Of a stretch of DNA of 64,000 bases, positions 16,180-27,000 are shown in pieces. The notes under the pieces were generated by a model, which made no database searches, was not told the DNA's origin, and saw only the letters and a list, made by a program, of their open reading frames with translations. The translations under genes and the position numbers were made by a program. Origin of the DNA: RHLJ01 sp965212165 (GTDB lineage: Bacteria; Bacteroidota; Rhodothermia; Balneolales; Balneolaceae); the NCBI GenBank assembly GCA_965212165.1, contig OZ243096.1, positions 2,542,001 through 2,606,000 on the forward strand. The letters run 5' to 3'. Within the stretch, counting starts at the first letter, position 1; the number at the start of each line of letters is the position of its first letter.

Positions 16180-17727
16180 TTAACCTCTTGGAAAGAAACT
16201 TTTAATTAATCCCCATAACCCCTTAGATGGTTTTGGAGCATTTTTATTTCTTTCTGATGCTTTATCTATTGTTTTTAAAACTACACTAGGTTTACGCCCT
16301 TTTGGCGAAGCTTTTTCTTTCCTTTTAGGAGCTGTTTTCTTTTGAGGAGTTGGTTTCTTTTTCTCTTTAGGCTGATCCTTTTTCTTAACAACTATAACTG
16401 GCTCTTTCTTAACCTTATCCTCTTTTTGAGGTGCAACTTCTTCCTTTTTGTTCTTCAACTCAATGACAATTTTACCTTCATCATTCTTAGAAACGTTTAC
16501 ACTTTTAACATTTGAGAAATTTGGAACTACCTCTTTAGTAGGTTTCTTATTATTCGCTTGCTCTTTTGTTTTATCACTTTTTGAAGGTTGTTCAGGTTTC
16601 TTATTCGTTTTCTTTAAAGAATCTGACCCTTCAAATATCTCAAGATCTTTACCAACTTTAGATTTAATATCATTAAAAAACTTGGTGTCTTGTTTACTTA
16701 CTAAAGTTATTGCAACTCCAGTTTTATCATATCTACCTGTTCTACCAATACGATGTATATAATCTTCTACTGCTCTAGGCACATCATAATTTATAATAAG
16801 AGAAACATCAGCAATATCAATACCTCTAGCTAATACATCTGTAGCTACAATAATAGGTACTTTTCCATTTTTAAAATCATTAAGTGCTTTAGTACGTTCA
16901 TCCTGACTCTTATCGCCATGAATGCTTGCTGCATTAATCCCTTTTTTAGAAAGAAGTCTTTCTAATTGATCAGTACCTTTTTTTGTTGCTGTGAATATGA
17001 TACAAGAAGACCATTCCATCTGGTCTAATAAATACTGGGCCAGCTTTAGCTTCTCTCTACCATCTATGATGTATGCTTTTTGATCAACACTTTCAGATGG
17101 TTTCGACAATTCAATTTCAATTAACTCAGGATCAATCATAATATCTTGAGCCAGTTTTTGAATTTGCTTCGGCATCGTTGCTGAAAAAAGTAATGTTTGT
17201 CGCTTTTTAGGAAGTTTATCAATTATGCGAGTCACATCAGGCATAAACCCCATATCAAGCATTCTATCAGCCTCATCCAAAATAAGAAAGCGGATATTTT
17301 GAAAATCAATGTCTAATACTTTTGTTTGGTCAATTAATCTACCAGGAGTTGCAACAATAATATCAACACCTGCTCTAATTGCATTTGCTTGTCTTGCAAA
17401 ATCTTCACCACCAATTATTGTTGCTGAAGAAATTCCACAATGATAGCCTAGTGCAAAAATTTGTTCATCAATTTGCTGAGCCAACTCTCTTGTTGGTGAG
17501 AGAATTAGTGCCTTTGTTCCTTCCGAAGGGTTTTCAAGTATTTGCTGAATTATTGGGATAACAAAAGCACCAGTTTTACCCGTACCAGTTTGAGCTGCAC
17601 CAAGTACATCTTTCTTACTTAAAATAACTGGAATACTTAATTCCTGAATTGGTGTTGGTTCTGAATAGCCAATATCTCCAAGGCCCATTTGAAGGCTCTC
17701 ATGAAGATTTAAATCTGTAAATTTCAA
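16180..17727 (-). CDS. rhlE: DEAD-box RNA helicase, RhlE-like
   Basis: 515 aa. All helicase motifs are visible: Q motif GYSEPTPIQ, motif I AQTGTGKTGAF, Ia PTRELAQQI, II LDEADRMLDMGF, III SAT, IV-VI including ATDVLARGID and YIHRIGRTGR. The last ~150 residues are a Lys/Pro-rich basic tail, as in RhlE/DeaD relatives, probably for RNA binding and cold or ribosome-assembly roles. The start is TTG at 17727 (MKFTDLNL, matching the family); no earlier ATG fits. It is divergent from the FKBP gene with a 127-bp gap. Confidence 0.9.
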   Translation of the reverse strand: MKFTDLNLHESLQMGLGDIGYSEPTPIQELSIPVILSKKDVLGAAQTGTGKTGAFVIPIIQQILENPSEGTKALILSPTRELAQQIDEQIFALGYHCGISSATIIGGEDFARQANAIRAGVDIIVATPGRLIDQTKVLDIDFQNIRFLILDEADRMLDMGFMPDVTRIIDKLPKKRQTLLFSATMPKQIQKLAQDIMIDPELIEIELSKPSESVDQKAYIIDGREKLKLAQYLLDQMEWSSCIIFTATKKGTDQLERLLSKKGINAASIHGDKSQDERTKALNDFKNGKVPIIVATDVLARGIDIADVSLIINYDVPRAVEDYIHRIGRTGRYDKTGVAITLVSKQDTKFFNDIKSKVGKDLEIFEGSDSLKKTNKKPEQPSKSDKTKEQANNKKPTKEVVPNFSNVKSVNVSKNDEGKIVIELKNKKEEVAPQKEDKVKKEPVIVVKKKDQPKEKKKPTPQKKTAPKRKEKASPKGRKPSVVLKTIDKASERNKNAPKPSKGLWGLIKSFFPRG

Positions 17728-17854
17728 AGTTTATATCTATTGTCTGTTAAATATCAAAAGAGAATATACACAGAAGCTGTGTAAAGTGTTTTACTTGCCT
17801 TTTTTAACTATCTTAAAGGCTTTTTAATTACTAAAGTAAATATCACAATAAATA

Positions 17855-18547
17855 ATGAATTTTAAACATCTATTTTCGCTTTTCATTGCTGCAGGCATCT
17901 TCACATTAGCTTGCACAAAATCAACTTCAGAATTATCACCTAGTCCATCCTTAAATAGCCTTGAAGATAGCGTAAGCTATGCAATTGGTTTTCAAAGTGG
18001 TTCTCAATTAAATACTCAGGGATTTCCTGATGTTGACATTGAAAATTACCTTGCTGGATTTAATTCAGGTTTGAGTAAAGAAGATTCTGAACTTAAAGAT
18101 GTAAATTTACAGCAACTATTTTCGAGCTTTACATCTTATATACTTGATAAGATTAAATTAGAAAATCAGGAAGAAGCTGCAGCTTTCTTTGCTGAGAATA
18201 TTAATAATGAAGGGGTAATAGAAACTGCTTCAGGTCTTCAATATAAAGTAATAGAAGAAGGAACAGGTATACAACCAACTCAAGAAGATACTGTTGTTGT
18301 ACACTACGAAGGAACTCTAATTGACGGAACTGAATTCGATTCAAGTTATGGCGGTGAACCAGCTACATTTTTACTTGGAGCTGTAATTCCTGGTTGGATT
18401 GAAGGTGTTGCTTTAATGAAGGAAGGCGCAACTTATATGCTCTATATCCCTACTGAATTAGCATATGGTGAAAACCCACGACCAGGTGGCATTATTCAGC
18501 CTAACGATGCTATTATTTTTAAAGTAGAATTGATTGAAGTAAAATAG
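17855..18547 (+). CDS. FKBP-type peptidyl-prolyl isomerase lipoprotein
   Basis: 230 aa. Lipoprotein signal ending IFTLAC (Cys20). An FKBP_N-type helical dimerisation region (DSVSYAIGFQSGSQL) precedes the FKBP domain from about residue 120: GLQYKVIEEGTG, VVVHYEGTLIDGTEFDSSY, and the C-terminal IPTELAYGENPRPGGIIQPN. It resembles FkpA/Mip, chaperone-isomerases of the periplasm or outer membrane. Family lengths of 210-250 aa match. It is monocistronic and followed by a structured intergenic region. Confidence 0.9.
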   Translation: MNFKHLFSLFIAAGIFTLACTKSTSELSPSPSLNSLEDSVSYAIGFQSGSQLNTQGFPDVDIENYLAGFNSGLSKEDSELKDVNLQQLFSSFTSYILDKIKLENQEEAAAFFAENINNEGVIETASGLQYKVIEEGTGIQPTQEDTVVVHYEGTLIDGTEFDSSYGGEPATFLLGAVIPGWIEGVALMKEGATYMLYIPTELAYGENPRPGGIIQPNDAIIFKVELIEVK

Positions 18548-18581
18548 TTATACGTTTTAAATATGTTATTGAGGTGTTAAT

Positions 18582-18697
18582 AATCTCTAACCCTGATTAA
18601 TAAGTTCTAAGTATAACTTTGAGATTTATGCCCCATATTGACATATGAAAGAAGGCCGGCTATCAACCGACCTCCAATGAATACGTTGGCTTTTTTT
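18582..18697 (+). ncRNA. Candidate structured RNA downstream of FKBP gene
   Basis: The 241-bp gap 18548-18788 holds several pairings on the plus strand: aatctc (18582-18587) with gagatt (18621-18626) enclosing aagtt/aactt (18602-18606 with 18615-18619); a 6-bp stem with one mismatch at 18653-18673 (aggccgg loop ccgacct); and ccaat/gttgg (18674-18689) followed by seven T. It could be a small RNA, a structured 3' UTR or two old terminators. No known RNA family was recognised. Confidence 0.35.
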
Positions 18698-18714
18698 CGG
18701 GGTACAGATAATAG

Positions 18715-18745
18715 GCTGTGATGTTAGTTCATCACAGCTTTTTTT
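18715..18745 (+). terminator. Intrinsic terminator downstream of FKBP region
   Basis: A 9-bp perfect stem (gctgtgatg 18715-18723 with catcacagc 18730-18738), 6-nt loop, then seven T. It terminates plus-strand transcription before the convergent recD gene. Confidence 0.88.
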
Positions 18746-18788
18746 ATAACCTATGTCAAATATCTACTTGAAAAAGTGTAATTTAAAC

Positions 18789-20528
18789 CTAGTTCTTCCA
18801 GATTTTTTGATGTAACCCACTTCTACGAACGATATTATTTTGAACTGCAGAATTAATAATCGATTCCCCTGCAATTACAAGAACACTTTTACGAGCTCTT
18901 GTTACAGCTGTATATAGAAGTTGTTTGGAAAGTAAGGGATTGATATGGTTAGAAAGCATTATCGAAATATGATCATATTCTGATCCCTGGCTTTTATGTA
19001 TGGTAGTCGCAAAGCTGGGCTCATAGTCTTGAATTCTGGATACTGATATTGGGGAAGAATCTTTTTGCTCAAGTTGTATTTCAAATAAGCCAGTATTTTT
19101 ATTTAGAATACAAATTCCTATTTCACCATTTCTAACTTTCAATACACCATTATTTCTTGTGAATAGAATTGGACGACCTTCATACCATTCTTCTGAAAAC
19201 TTTATTCCCAATATTTTTTTAAGCTTTATTTCAGCAAGGTCGTTAATAGATTCAACCCCTAAAGGACCTTTTCTTAATGCACAAAGAATTTGATACTTTT
19301 TTAAAGATTCAAACCCAAATCCGCTTCCTTTACTTTCAATAAATGGCTGTATAACAAAATCTTCAATTAATTCTTCAATGGTATCTTTAGAAGGTGCAGT
19401 AATACTTATGTTGGGATAAGAACTATCTTTTAAAAGGCTAAGAATCTCTTCTATCCTTTCAGAATTAATTAAGGAAGATAATACTCCAATCCCACTTTTT
19501 TTATCAAAACGATAACTTTTGGTCAACTCAATAATACAATCGTTAACATCATTTAAATCTGATGAATCATTGAGTAAAATAATATCATTGAGTTCTTTTG
19601 AGAATTTATTGGTAGCACCTGAACATATATCTCCTAAAATAGATCCAGCTTCAACTGAAGCAAGCTGATTTTTATCTCCTAACATAATAAGCTTTACATG
19701 ATCAGGAAGAGCTCTTATTAATCTAATCCATAAATTAATATCTAACATTGAAGCTTCATCAATAATTAAGACATCAATAGGAAGCTTATTCTTTTCATTA
19801 TATTGGAAGGTGCCACTTTTACCATTTGCTTGTAATAGCTTATGTATGGTTATCGCTGGGTTAATTAAGAATTCAAATGATTTTAAGTCTAATGATTCAT
19901 TTAAACGTTGTGCTGCTTTCCCTGTCGGAGTAGCTAGACCAATGTTGTATTTATTATTCGTGAGATGAAGAACTTCAATAATTTTTCTAACTGTGAATGT
20001 TTTTCCAGTTCCAGGACCTCCAGTAATTATTATCAAGTCTTTTACTAATGAAAGTAGAACTGCAATCTTCTGTAAATTTTCTTTTGATGGATCTACTTTA
20101 AATAGTTGGTCAACAAAATTCTTAGAATCATCATTAAGTTTATGAGTTGTTTTTGATTTTTGAATTAAATAATCTGCCAACTCTTTTTCGTATTTCAAAT
20201 ACTTTTGTAAATACAGATTTTCACCATCAAAAATTAATGGCTTTTTATCCCCTATCTGTCCAATAATTTTTGCGCTCTTAATATCATTTATCAACTTATT
20301 CTTAGATAAATCATTTTCAAGAAATTGAGCATATACGGAATTAGAAATAATGTCAGAAATTGAGCAACAAATATGTCCTGATATCTGCATTTGAACACAA
20401 CACATTCCAGCAATAATTACATTATTACTAATTTCTGAGTCAAGGGATTCTAAAAACCGTCCAAATTCTAACTCTAATAAACTTAATTCTTTATTCTCTT
20501 GAAGAATTTCAAGTTCCTTAAACAACAT
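18789..20528 (-). CDS. recD: RecD, exodeoxyribonuclease V alpha subunit
   Basis: 579 aa. A helical N-terminal domain (about 1-140) precedes an SF1B helicase core with Walker A GGPGTGKTFTVRK (about residue 173), Walker B LIIDEASMLD, motif III MLGDKNQLASVE, and the C-terminal ATTIHKSQGSEYDHI and YTAVTRARKSV. RecD is the fast 5'-3' motor of RecBCD. The length matches E. coli RecD (about 608 aa). It is the last gene of recC-recB-recD, 14 bp after recB, so assignment as RecD rather than RecD2 is supported by context. Confidence 0.93.
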   Translation of the reverse strand: MLFKELEILQENKELSLLELEFGRFLESLDSEISNNVIIAGMCCVQMQISGHICCSISDIISNSVYAQFLENDLSKNKLINDIKSAKIIGQIGDKKPLIFDGENLYLQKYLKYEKELADYLIQKSKTTHKLNDDSKNFVDQLFKVDPSKENLQKIAVLLSLVKDLIIITGGPGTGKTFTVRKIIEVLHLTNNKYNIGLATPTGKAAQRLNESLDLKSFEFLINPAITIHKLLQANGKSGTFQYNEKNKLPIDVLIIDEASMLDINLWIRLIRALPDHVKLIMLGDKNQLASVEAGSILGDICSGATNKFSKELNDIILLNDSSDLNDVNDCIIELTKSYRFDKKSGIGVLSSLINSERIEEILSLLKDSSYPNISITAPSKDTIEELIEDFVIQPFIESKGSGFGFESLKKYQILCALRKGPLGVESINDLAEIKLKKILGIKFSEEWYEGRPILFTRNNGVLKVRNGEIGICILNKNTGLFEIQLEQKDSSPISVSRIQDYEPSFATTIHKSQGSEYDHISIMLSNHINPLLSKQLLYTAVTRARKSVLVIAGESIINSAVQNNIVRRSGLHQKIWKN

Positions 20529-20542
20529 CTAGCTCACTCCTC

Positions 20543-23500
20543 TTATTGTGTGACATAATTATTAAGAGCTTGAATAGTGGAGTAATCAGGTTTATCATAG
20601 TAAACACCACTCTCTTCTATAGATGAATCAATACCTCTAAGAAAGAAGTATAAAACACCCCCAAAATGCTCTTCGTATGAATAATTTGGAATTGTCTTAT
20701 TTAAAAGACGATGTAATGCTAGTATATATATGTGATACTGAAGATCATATGTGGAATGTTTTATCTCTTCAGTAATTGATAGTTGATTATAATCCTGAAT
20801 GTTATCGCCTAGAAAGTTCGACTTGTAATCTAAGATATAGTATTTACCATCTTTTTTGAAAATTAGATCAATAAAACCCTTCATATATCCAGATATTGAA
20901 GTAGTAATATTTTCTAAATTCTCATCCCGAATGATGTTCATTAAACTATTCAGTTCAATTGAATTGGCAGGAAAATGAAATTCCATTTCAATCAAACAAT
21001 CTTTTGGAGCTAAATCCTTCAATCTGATTTTATTAAAGAGTACATGTTCAACGGATTGAGTAACTAAATTTTTCAGAACTGGAACCCAAATATCTGAAAA
21101 TGAGTGCTTTATGATTTTTGATTTAATTACAGCATTAAATGAACTCCGATCATTAAATTGTATTTCCTCAAAAATTTCATGCAGAAGTGTCCCGGTCTTA
21201 GCGCCTTTTGGTAGTGAATGAATTGAAACATTCGGATTAATAATAGATGTATTTGATATGTTAAAATCATCATAATCGAAACCGAATTTTTCATCAAATT
21301 CTAAGTCATATTTACCGCTTTGGGACAAGGATGAAAAACTTGTTATTCTATTATAATTAAATAGATCAGTTCGAGAAAAAGGCAAAGTTTTAAATACTTT
21401 CTGATCATGACTGTTCTCTTTTGTTAAACTAACTTCATTATTAAATGGTGTTCTATAAAGTATGCTAGAATGTTTATTATTAAATGTTCTTATAAGGCTA
21501 GTAAGTTTTGTATTTCCTGTAATATGCGTTGATTTATATTTATTCGAATGAAGCGTCAACTTATCAAGAATTCTTTGCTTAATTGATGTTTTATCTTCCA
21601 TTAAAATTGAAAAAGGTGAAAGTTCAGACCCTTTTCCATCTACAACAAATACATAACAAGCTACTTTAGCTCTAGTAAGAGCGACATAAGTAAGTCGAAC
21701 TCTTTCAGCTAAATATTCATTTAGCTTTACTTCTCTATTTTTAATTCGTTCATCATCTTTACTTCCTAAATCTATAGCTGTTTGTTTTAAATTGTGGAAT
21801 GAAAATATTTGTTCATTGTCAGTAGAGATTCCTTCCCATAAATAAGGACATAGTACAATTGGATATTCTAAGCCTTTACTAGAATGCATTGTAATTATTT
21901 GAACTAGCCTTTCATCACTTTCAAGTCTTACAATCTCATCATCCGAACTATCACTAGTATCTCCACTTCGCTTATTTTTGAAGTAATTTACTATTCCATT
22001 TGAGGATAAATGTTTTAACCGTTCAGCTTTACTAAGTATCTCTAATAAATGATGTATGTTGGTTATTCTTCTTTCTGCATCAAAATATGACGCATAATTA
22101 AATTCGATATTAAATTCAGAGAGTAATTGATTACTCATCCTTATAAACCCCTTCTCTCTCCACAATTTGTTCAGCCGCAATATTTTCTGATAAACATCAT
22201 TCCATTCAGACTCATTTTGTAATAATTGTATTATTTTCTCAGAATTAAACCCTATAGCCTCAGTTGATAGTGCAGCTCTAATCCCATCTTCAAATGAAGG
22301 ATGATTTATTGAAGATAGTATCAAATATAATTCAGAAGCCTCTTTAGTTGAAAAAACACTTTCTTTACTATTTATTAAACTCTTAATATTTCGATCTCTG
22401 AGTCGATTCTGAATTTCTAGAGCTTGATAATGAGTTCGAACCAAAACAGCAATATCACTTTCCTTAATGTGCTTATTTTCAATTGTGAAATCACTTGAAA
22501 GTAAATGTAGAATTTCTTTACACACTTGATCAGATATACTTTCTCTAATACCATCTGCTGTGTTACTTTCTAGTTCTAATTCAATAAATTGAAGTGGTTC
22601 AATTGTTTGGGATCCCTTTTTAAATAGTAGTTTATCAGGGTTATTCTGAGTAGGAAACTGAGCATTTTTAAAAGGTAGATCACTAATTAAAAATGCAGAT
22701 TCAACATTACTGAAAACCTTATTAACAGATTCAATGAGCATTTTAGAAGAACGGAAATTATTACTCAACGAATACTTTTGCTCCTCACTCGCATCATTCC
22801 TCGCTTTGAGGTAAGTATATATATCAGCTCCCCTGAAGCTATAAATTGCTTGCTTTGGATCTCCAATCATAAATAAAGCTGTATCAGTTCTAGATGAATA
22901 AATATTCCTAAAAATTGAATATTGAATTGGATCCGTGTCTTGGAACTCATCAATTAGCGCTACAGGATACTTTTTACTTAAATAGGTAGCTAATTCAGTT
23001 TTTTTAAGAATACCTTTTTCAACTTTTGTAAGTAAATCGTTATATGTGAGAACATTCCTCTCCTCTTTTGCTTTTTCAAAATCTATACCAATTTGAACTG
23101 ATGCATCTTTTAACCAAGCTATTTCAATATTAGAAAACGTGTTCGCGAGAATTAAGTATTCGTCAACTGCTTCAAAAATATTCAAGTCTGGGATTTCCTT
23201 ACCTTTCTTTTTCCCTTCACCCTGCATGAAAGAACTGAATAAATACAAACGATCAGCTGGAATTGTTTGTAAATCGCTCTTTCTAAACCAGCTCTTAACA
23301 TCCTCAAAATGCCTTTCTTTATTCTTATATTTCAGTCCATTCAATGAATCACTATCAAGTATCTTTTGAATTTCTTTTTCTTCTTCAAAGAATAACTTCC
23401 TCGCTCTTATAAAAGCCTCTTTTAACTTGATTAAATCTTTATTAAATGACTTCAATGGTTTACTTTCCGGAAGTGGAACAGCGTAAGGCTTATTAAGTAT

Positions 23501-24076
23501 AAGCCTAACTTTCTTCATTAGATTATCAGGGTAGTAATCAGAGTTAACAACGAATTTAATTACTGATCTTTCAAATTCAGAGGAATCGTTTTTCAAGAAA
23601 CCACGCCAATAACTATCCACTATTTCTTGAAGAAGAGTTTGATCATCACTTATAATCTCAAATTCAGATGAAGTGTCTAAATCTACGCTATGTTCTTTTA
23701 ATAATTGTTGGCAAAAACCATGTATGGTTGAAATCGCTGCTTCATCAAATTGATAAAGAGCCTTTTTAAGTAGTTCTATATGAGATCTATCAAACCTAGT
23801 TTTAATCTCATTTAGAAATTCATCTTCAACATCATTTCCTTCAAGTGCAAAAATACTCTCTTTTATTCTGTTTCTTAAACGCGATATCAGTTCTGCCGTC
23901 GCTGCTTCTGTATAAGTTAGAACCAAGATATTAGCTGGCATCAATTTGAGTTCCAAAATAACTCGGATAAATAGAGAAGCAATATTGTAAGTTTTTCCAG
24001 TCCCAGCACCTGCTTCAACTAAGCTTATTCCAGATAGTGATGCATCAAATAAGTTAAATTCTTTACTCATTTTCAT
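20543..24076 (-). CDS. recB: RecB, exodeoxyribonuclease V beta subunit
   Basis: About 1177 aa. UvrD-type helicase: Walker A VEAGAGTGKTYNIA (Lys28), QLLKEHSVDL region, Walker B VALIDEFQDTDPIQ, motif III MIGDPKQAIYSFRGAD, motif V-VI TMHSSKGLEYPIV and RLTYVALTRAK. The C-terminal nuclease domain is intact: GFIDLIFKKDGKYYILDYKSN (about residue 1070) has the Asp and Asp-Tyr-Lys catalytic core. RecB is the 3'-5' motor and only nuclease of RecBCD. The chosen ATG at 24076 overlaps the recC stop as ATGA, a coupling signal; an upstream TTG at 24109 would add 11 unlikely residues. Confidence 0.94.
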   Translation of the reverse strand: MKMSKEFNLFDASLSGISLVEAGAGTGKTYNIASLFIRVILELKLMPANILVLTYTEAATAELISRLRNRIKESIFALEGNDVEDEFLNEIKTRFDRSHIELLKKALYQFDEAAISTIHGFCQQLLKEHSVDLDTSSEFEIISDDQTLLQEIVDSYWRGFLKNDSSEFERSVIKFVVNSDYYPDNLMKKVRLILNKPYAVPLPESKPLKSFNKDLIKLKEAFIRARKLFFEEEKEIQKILDSDSLNGLKYKNKERHFEDVKSWFRKSDLQTIPADRLYLFSSFMQGEGKKKGKEIPDLNIFEAVDEYLILANTFSNIEIAWLKDASVQIGIDFEKAKEERNVLTYNDLLTKVEKGILKKTELATYLSKKYPVALIDEFQDTDPIQYSIFRNIYSSRTDTALFMIGDPKQAIYSFRGADIYTYLKARNDASEEQKYSLSNNFRSSKMLIESVNKVFSNVESAFLISDLPFKNAQFPTQNNPDKLLFKKGSQTIEPLQFIELELESNTADGIRESISDQVCKEILHLLSSDFTIENKHIKESDIAVLVRTHYQALEIQNRLRDRNIKSLINSKESVFSTKEASELYLILSSINHPSFEDGIRAALSTEAIGFNSEKIIQLLQNESEWNDVYQKILRLNKLWREKGFIRMSNQLLSEFNIEFNYASYFDAERRITNIHHLLEILSKAERLKHLSSNGIVNYFKNKRSGDTSDSSDDEIVRLESDERLVQIITMHSSKGLEYPIVLCPYLWEGISTDNEQIFSFHNLKQTAIDLGSKDDERIKNREVKLNEYLAERVRLTYVALTRAKVACYVFVVDGKGSELSPFSILMEDKTSIKQRILDKLTLHSNKYKSTHITGNTKLTSLIRTFNNKHSSILYRTPFNNEVSLTKENSHDQKVFKTLPFSRTDLFNYNRITSFSSLSQSGKYDLEFDEKFGFDYDDFNISNTSIINPNVSIHSLPKGAKTGTLLHEIFEEIQFNDRSSFNAVIKSKIIKHSFSDIWVPVLKNLVTQSVEHVLFNKIRLKDLAPKDCLIEMEFHFPANSIELNSLMNIIRDENLENITTSISGYMKGFIDLIFKKDGKYYILDYKSNFLGDNIQDYNQLSITEEIKHSTYDLQYHIYILALHRLLNKTIPNYSYEEHFGGVLYFFLRGIDSSIEESGVYYDKPDYSTIQALNNYVTQ

Positions 24077-27000
24077 GATTTTACTAAATGAGTTAAAAGA
24101 GGTTCCCAAAAATTGATCGCATTATTTTGAAAAGAGCTTAATTCTAAAGGGTTTTCACCTCTCCAGTAAAGTGAATTATAATAATCATCCTTTTCACCAA
24201 TATTGAATTCGGAGCCTGTCCACTTCGATTTAGCACTTTTAAAAGGATCATCTTTATTTGCATGTTTTGCTTCAACAAATGCTTTTGTTGACTCAGGAAA
24301 AAATGCTAATAAAGACTTTTCAGTTTTAGCGTCTATGAACCATTTTATTAAATGACGTAGGATTTCATCTGGTTTCTCAACATTTGAAATTGTATATATC
24401 TGATTCTTATTATTAGAATCTCTTCCAATTAATACTGTCTTTTTAAGCTTTAGGGATGATGAAGCAAAACTTAGGTGTTTAATCCATGCATTAATAAAGT
24501 CTTTAGCTTTTAACTTTGCTGCTTTTATGAAAATGTTAGTTTCACCATAGACTTTACTATATGAACCTATAATTCTATAATCCTCTAATGTAAAATCTAA
24601 TTCACCATTTGTTTCATTATGAACTAAATAGGGTTTTGCTAAACTTAGTAATTCATCTATATCGTTATACTCAGTTTCAAAAGCATGATCACCTGGGATG
24701 CCTTGAGGTGAAAATCCCGCCTGAATTGCATACTCTTTCAATTCATATTTAGCTATTTCAGAATCAATCCCATCCAATAATAGCTGATCAAGAGAATACT
24801 TTTCTAAGGCTGAAACCTTAAATACTTCTCGATCTGTTGGTTCAGATTCCTCAAAACTAGTTCGAATATTTAATCCATTGTTAATCAGTTGTTTACAAGG
24901 GTGAACGAAATGTTTTATTAATTCTTCCAGTTCAATATGATCTGTAAATCCTTCTGATTTAAGAAATTCGTTTTTAGTAATAAAAGGGTGCTCTTTCTCA
25001 TTTATCGAATAAATTTGTTCTCCCAATTCTTTCGTTGAATTCGAGTAACTATTCCCTTCTTTAAAGTACGTCCAATCAAAACCATGAAGCTTATGCACTA
25101 TGGGTTTAAATTCTTCAAATTCATCCATCATCTTTTGAATAATCATCGAAGGCAGTTTTTCACTATCAGTATGTTGATCTTTTCCAATAAAACTGATAAA
25201 CAAACTCTGTGATGTACTAACTAATAGTTCGTAAAAAAGAAGTTTATCATCTTCTTTCATTATTCGATCGCCAGCTTTTGGGTAAGAATTGATCAAGTCG
25301 AATTCTGGTCGAATGGCGTTCCTTGGGAATACTTTTTCATTCATACCTAACATACATACCTTTTTGAAAGGAATACTCCGATAAGGTATATATGAGCTCA
25401 ATACTACTCCATGTCCTATCCCACTAGAGGATGCTTTTTGATCTGATAGTTGTTCGATGAACCATTCTTTAAATAAATTATAATTTACCTCAACATCTGA
25501 ATCAACTATACGAGCATATTCAATTAATTTATCTAATGAAATATTGAAGCTAATTTCAGCTTTTTCATCATTTTTAAATAGTTTATGAGCCCATATTTTT
25601 ATTTCAAACAACCATTCTTTAAATGATTTATTCTTATAAATGGATGATTTAATAGGCTTAAACATTTGCAATACGGTAGAGAACTTAGCTACTAATTCTG
25701 CATGATCTGATGATTGTATTCCATCAAATGGTATTAGGCTATCAAAAGAACTAAAATCTTCAATCTCCATTGCATAACCAGTCATGAAATTTGATGCAGC
25801 CTTTTCGATAGAGTAGATTGAATCTGATAATTCCAAACCCCAATGAATATTATTCTTCAAAAACCATTTTTTAAGGGTATAAATATCATCATCGGTAAAA
25901 TTAAAGCAAGTTCTAATACTTTCAATTTCTAAAAAATCTAAAACATCATTTATTTTGAAGTTTGATGAAATGAGTTCTAAAAATGACTTAAAAGCCATCT
26001 GACTTTGACTTGAAATATTTGAAGGAGAGTAAATCGGTATTCTTAATTCATTTTCATCACCTTTAAAAACAGAATCTACTATTGATGAATACTCCTCCAT
26101 TTCAGGTACTAAAACCAATACATCTTCGGGGTTTAAGTCATAATGTTCATCAAAAGATTTTAATAAATAATCCCTTAATACCTCTACCTCTCTCTTAGAA
26201 TTATGACAAGAATGGAGTTCGAATGATTGATCGGTTATAGAAGATGATTTAGATATTTTCTCCAAAACAGAATCTGAATGTGTTGAAGAGACTCGTTCTA
26301 ATTCGTGATTTACATTCTTTATTTTGATAAAACTCTTAAGAAGTTGTTCAACATCTTCTTTAGGTTTAACCCAATCTGAAAACATGAGATCAAAACCTTT
26401 GGTTTCCCATTTTAGATCAACATCAAAAAAATGGATGTCAATTTTATTGGACAATGATGTAATTAGATCTAGAAAAGCACTCGAAATTTGCGATAATCCA
26501 AATATATAGATCGACTCTGGGTACTTAACCGAATTCTTATCATAATTAGTAAAGGACTTCTTTAAATCATAAAAGGCTTTTTTTCTACTTGGTATAGAAG
26601 GGTGTTTTTCATTCCATATCAAATTGAGTTCATTCCAAATTTTCTGTTGCCATTTTTCGGTGGCGTCTTTGGTTGTAAGTTTACTCTTTTCCCACGAATC
26701 TAATATTTCAGGTCTGAAGACCTGATATAAATCCATAACATCTGCGACTTGTCCTGCTAGTTGAAATAAACTCTTATTATTTTCAGAAAGAGTATTTAAA
26801 CCCAATATTCCCTTTTTAGATTTGAGAATCTCAAATATTTGCCACTGCATAGCAATACGATCAGCTGGAAGGCTTGTAGGTAAATCAGAGTGATTCATTC
26901 TGTAAAGCTTCCATATCAACTCTGAGGGTAGTATAAATTCAAAATTGAAAGCAATATCTTCAGTTTTAGCAACTTGAAGTGTAAGCCATTGTTGAGCTTC

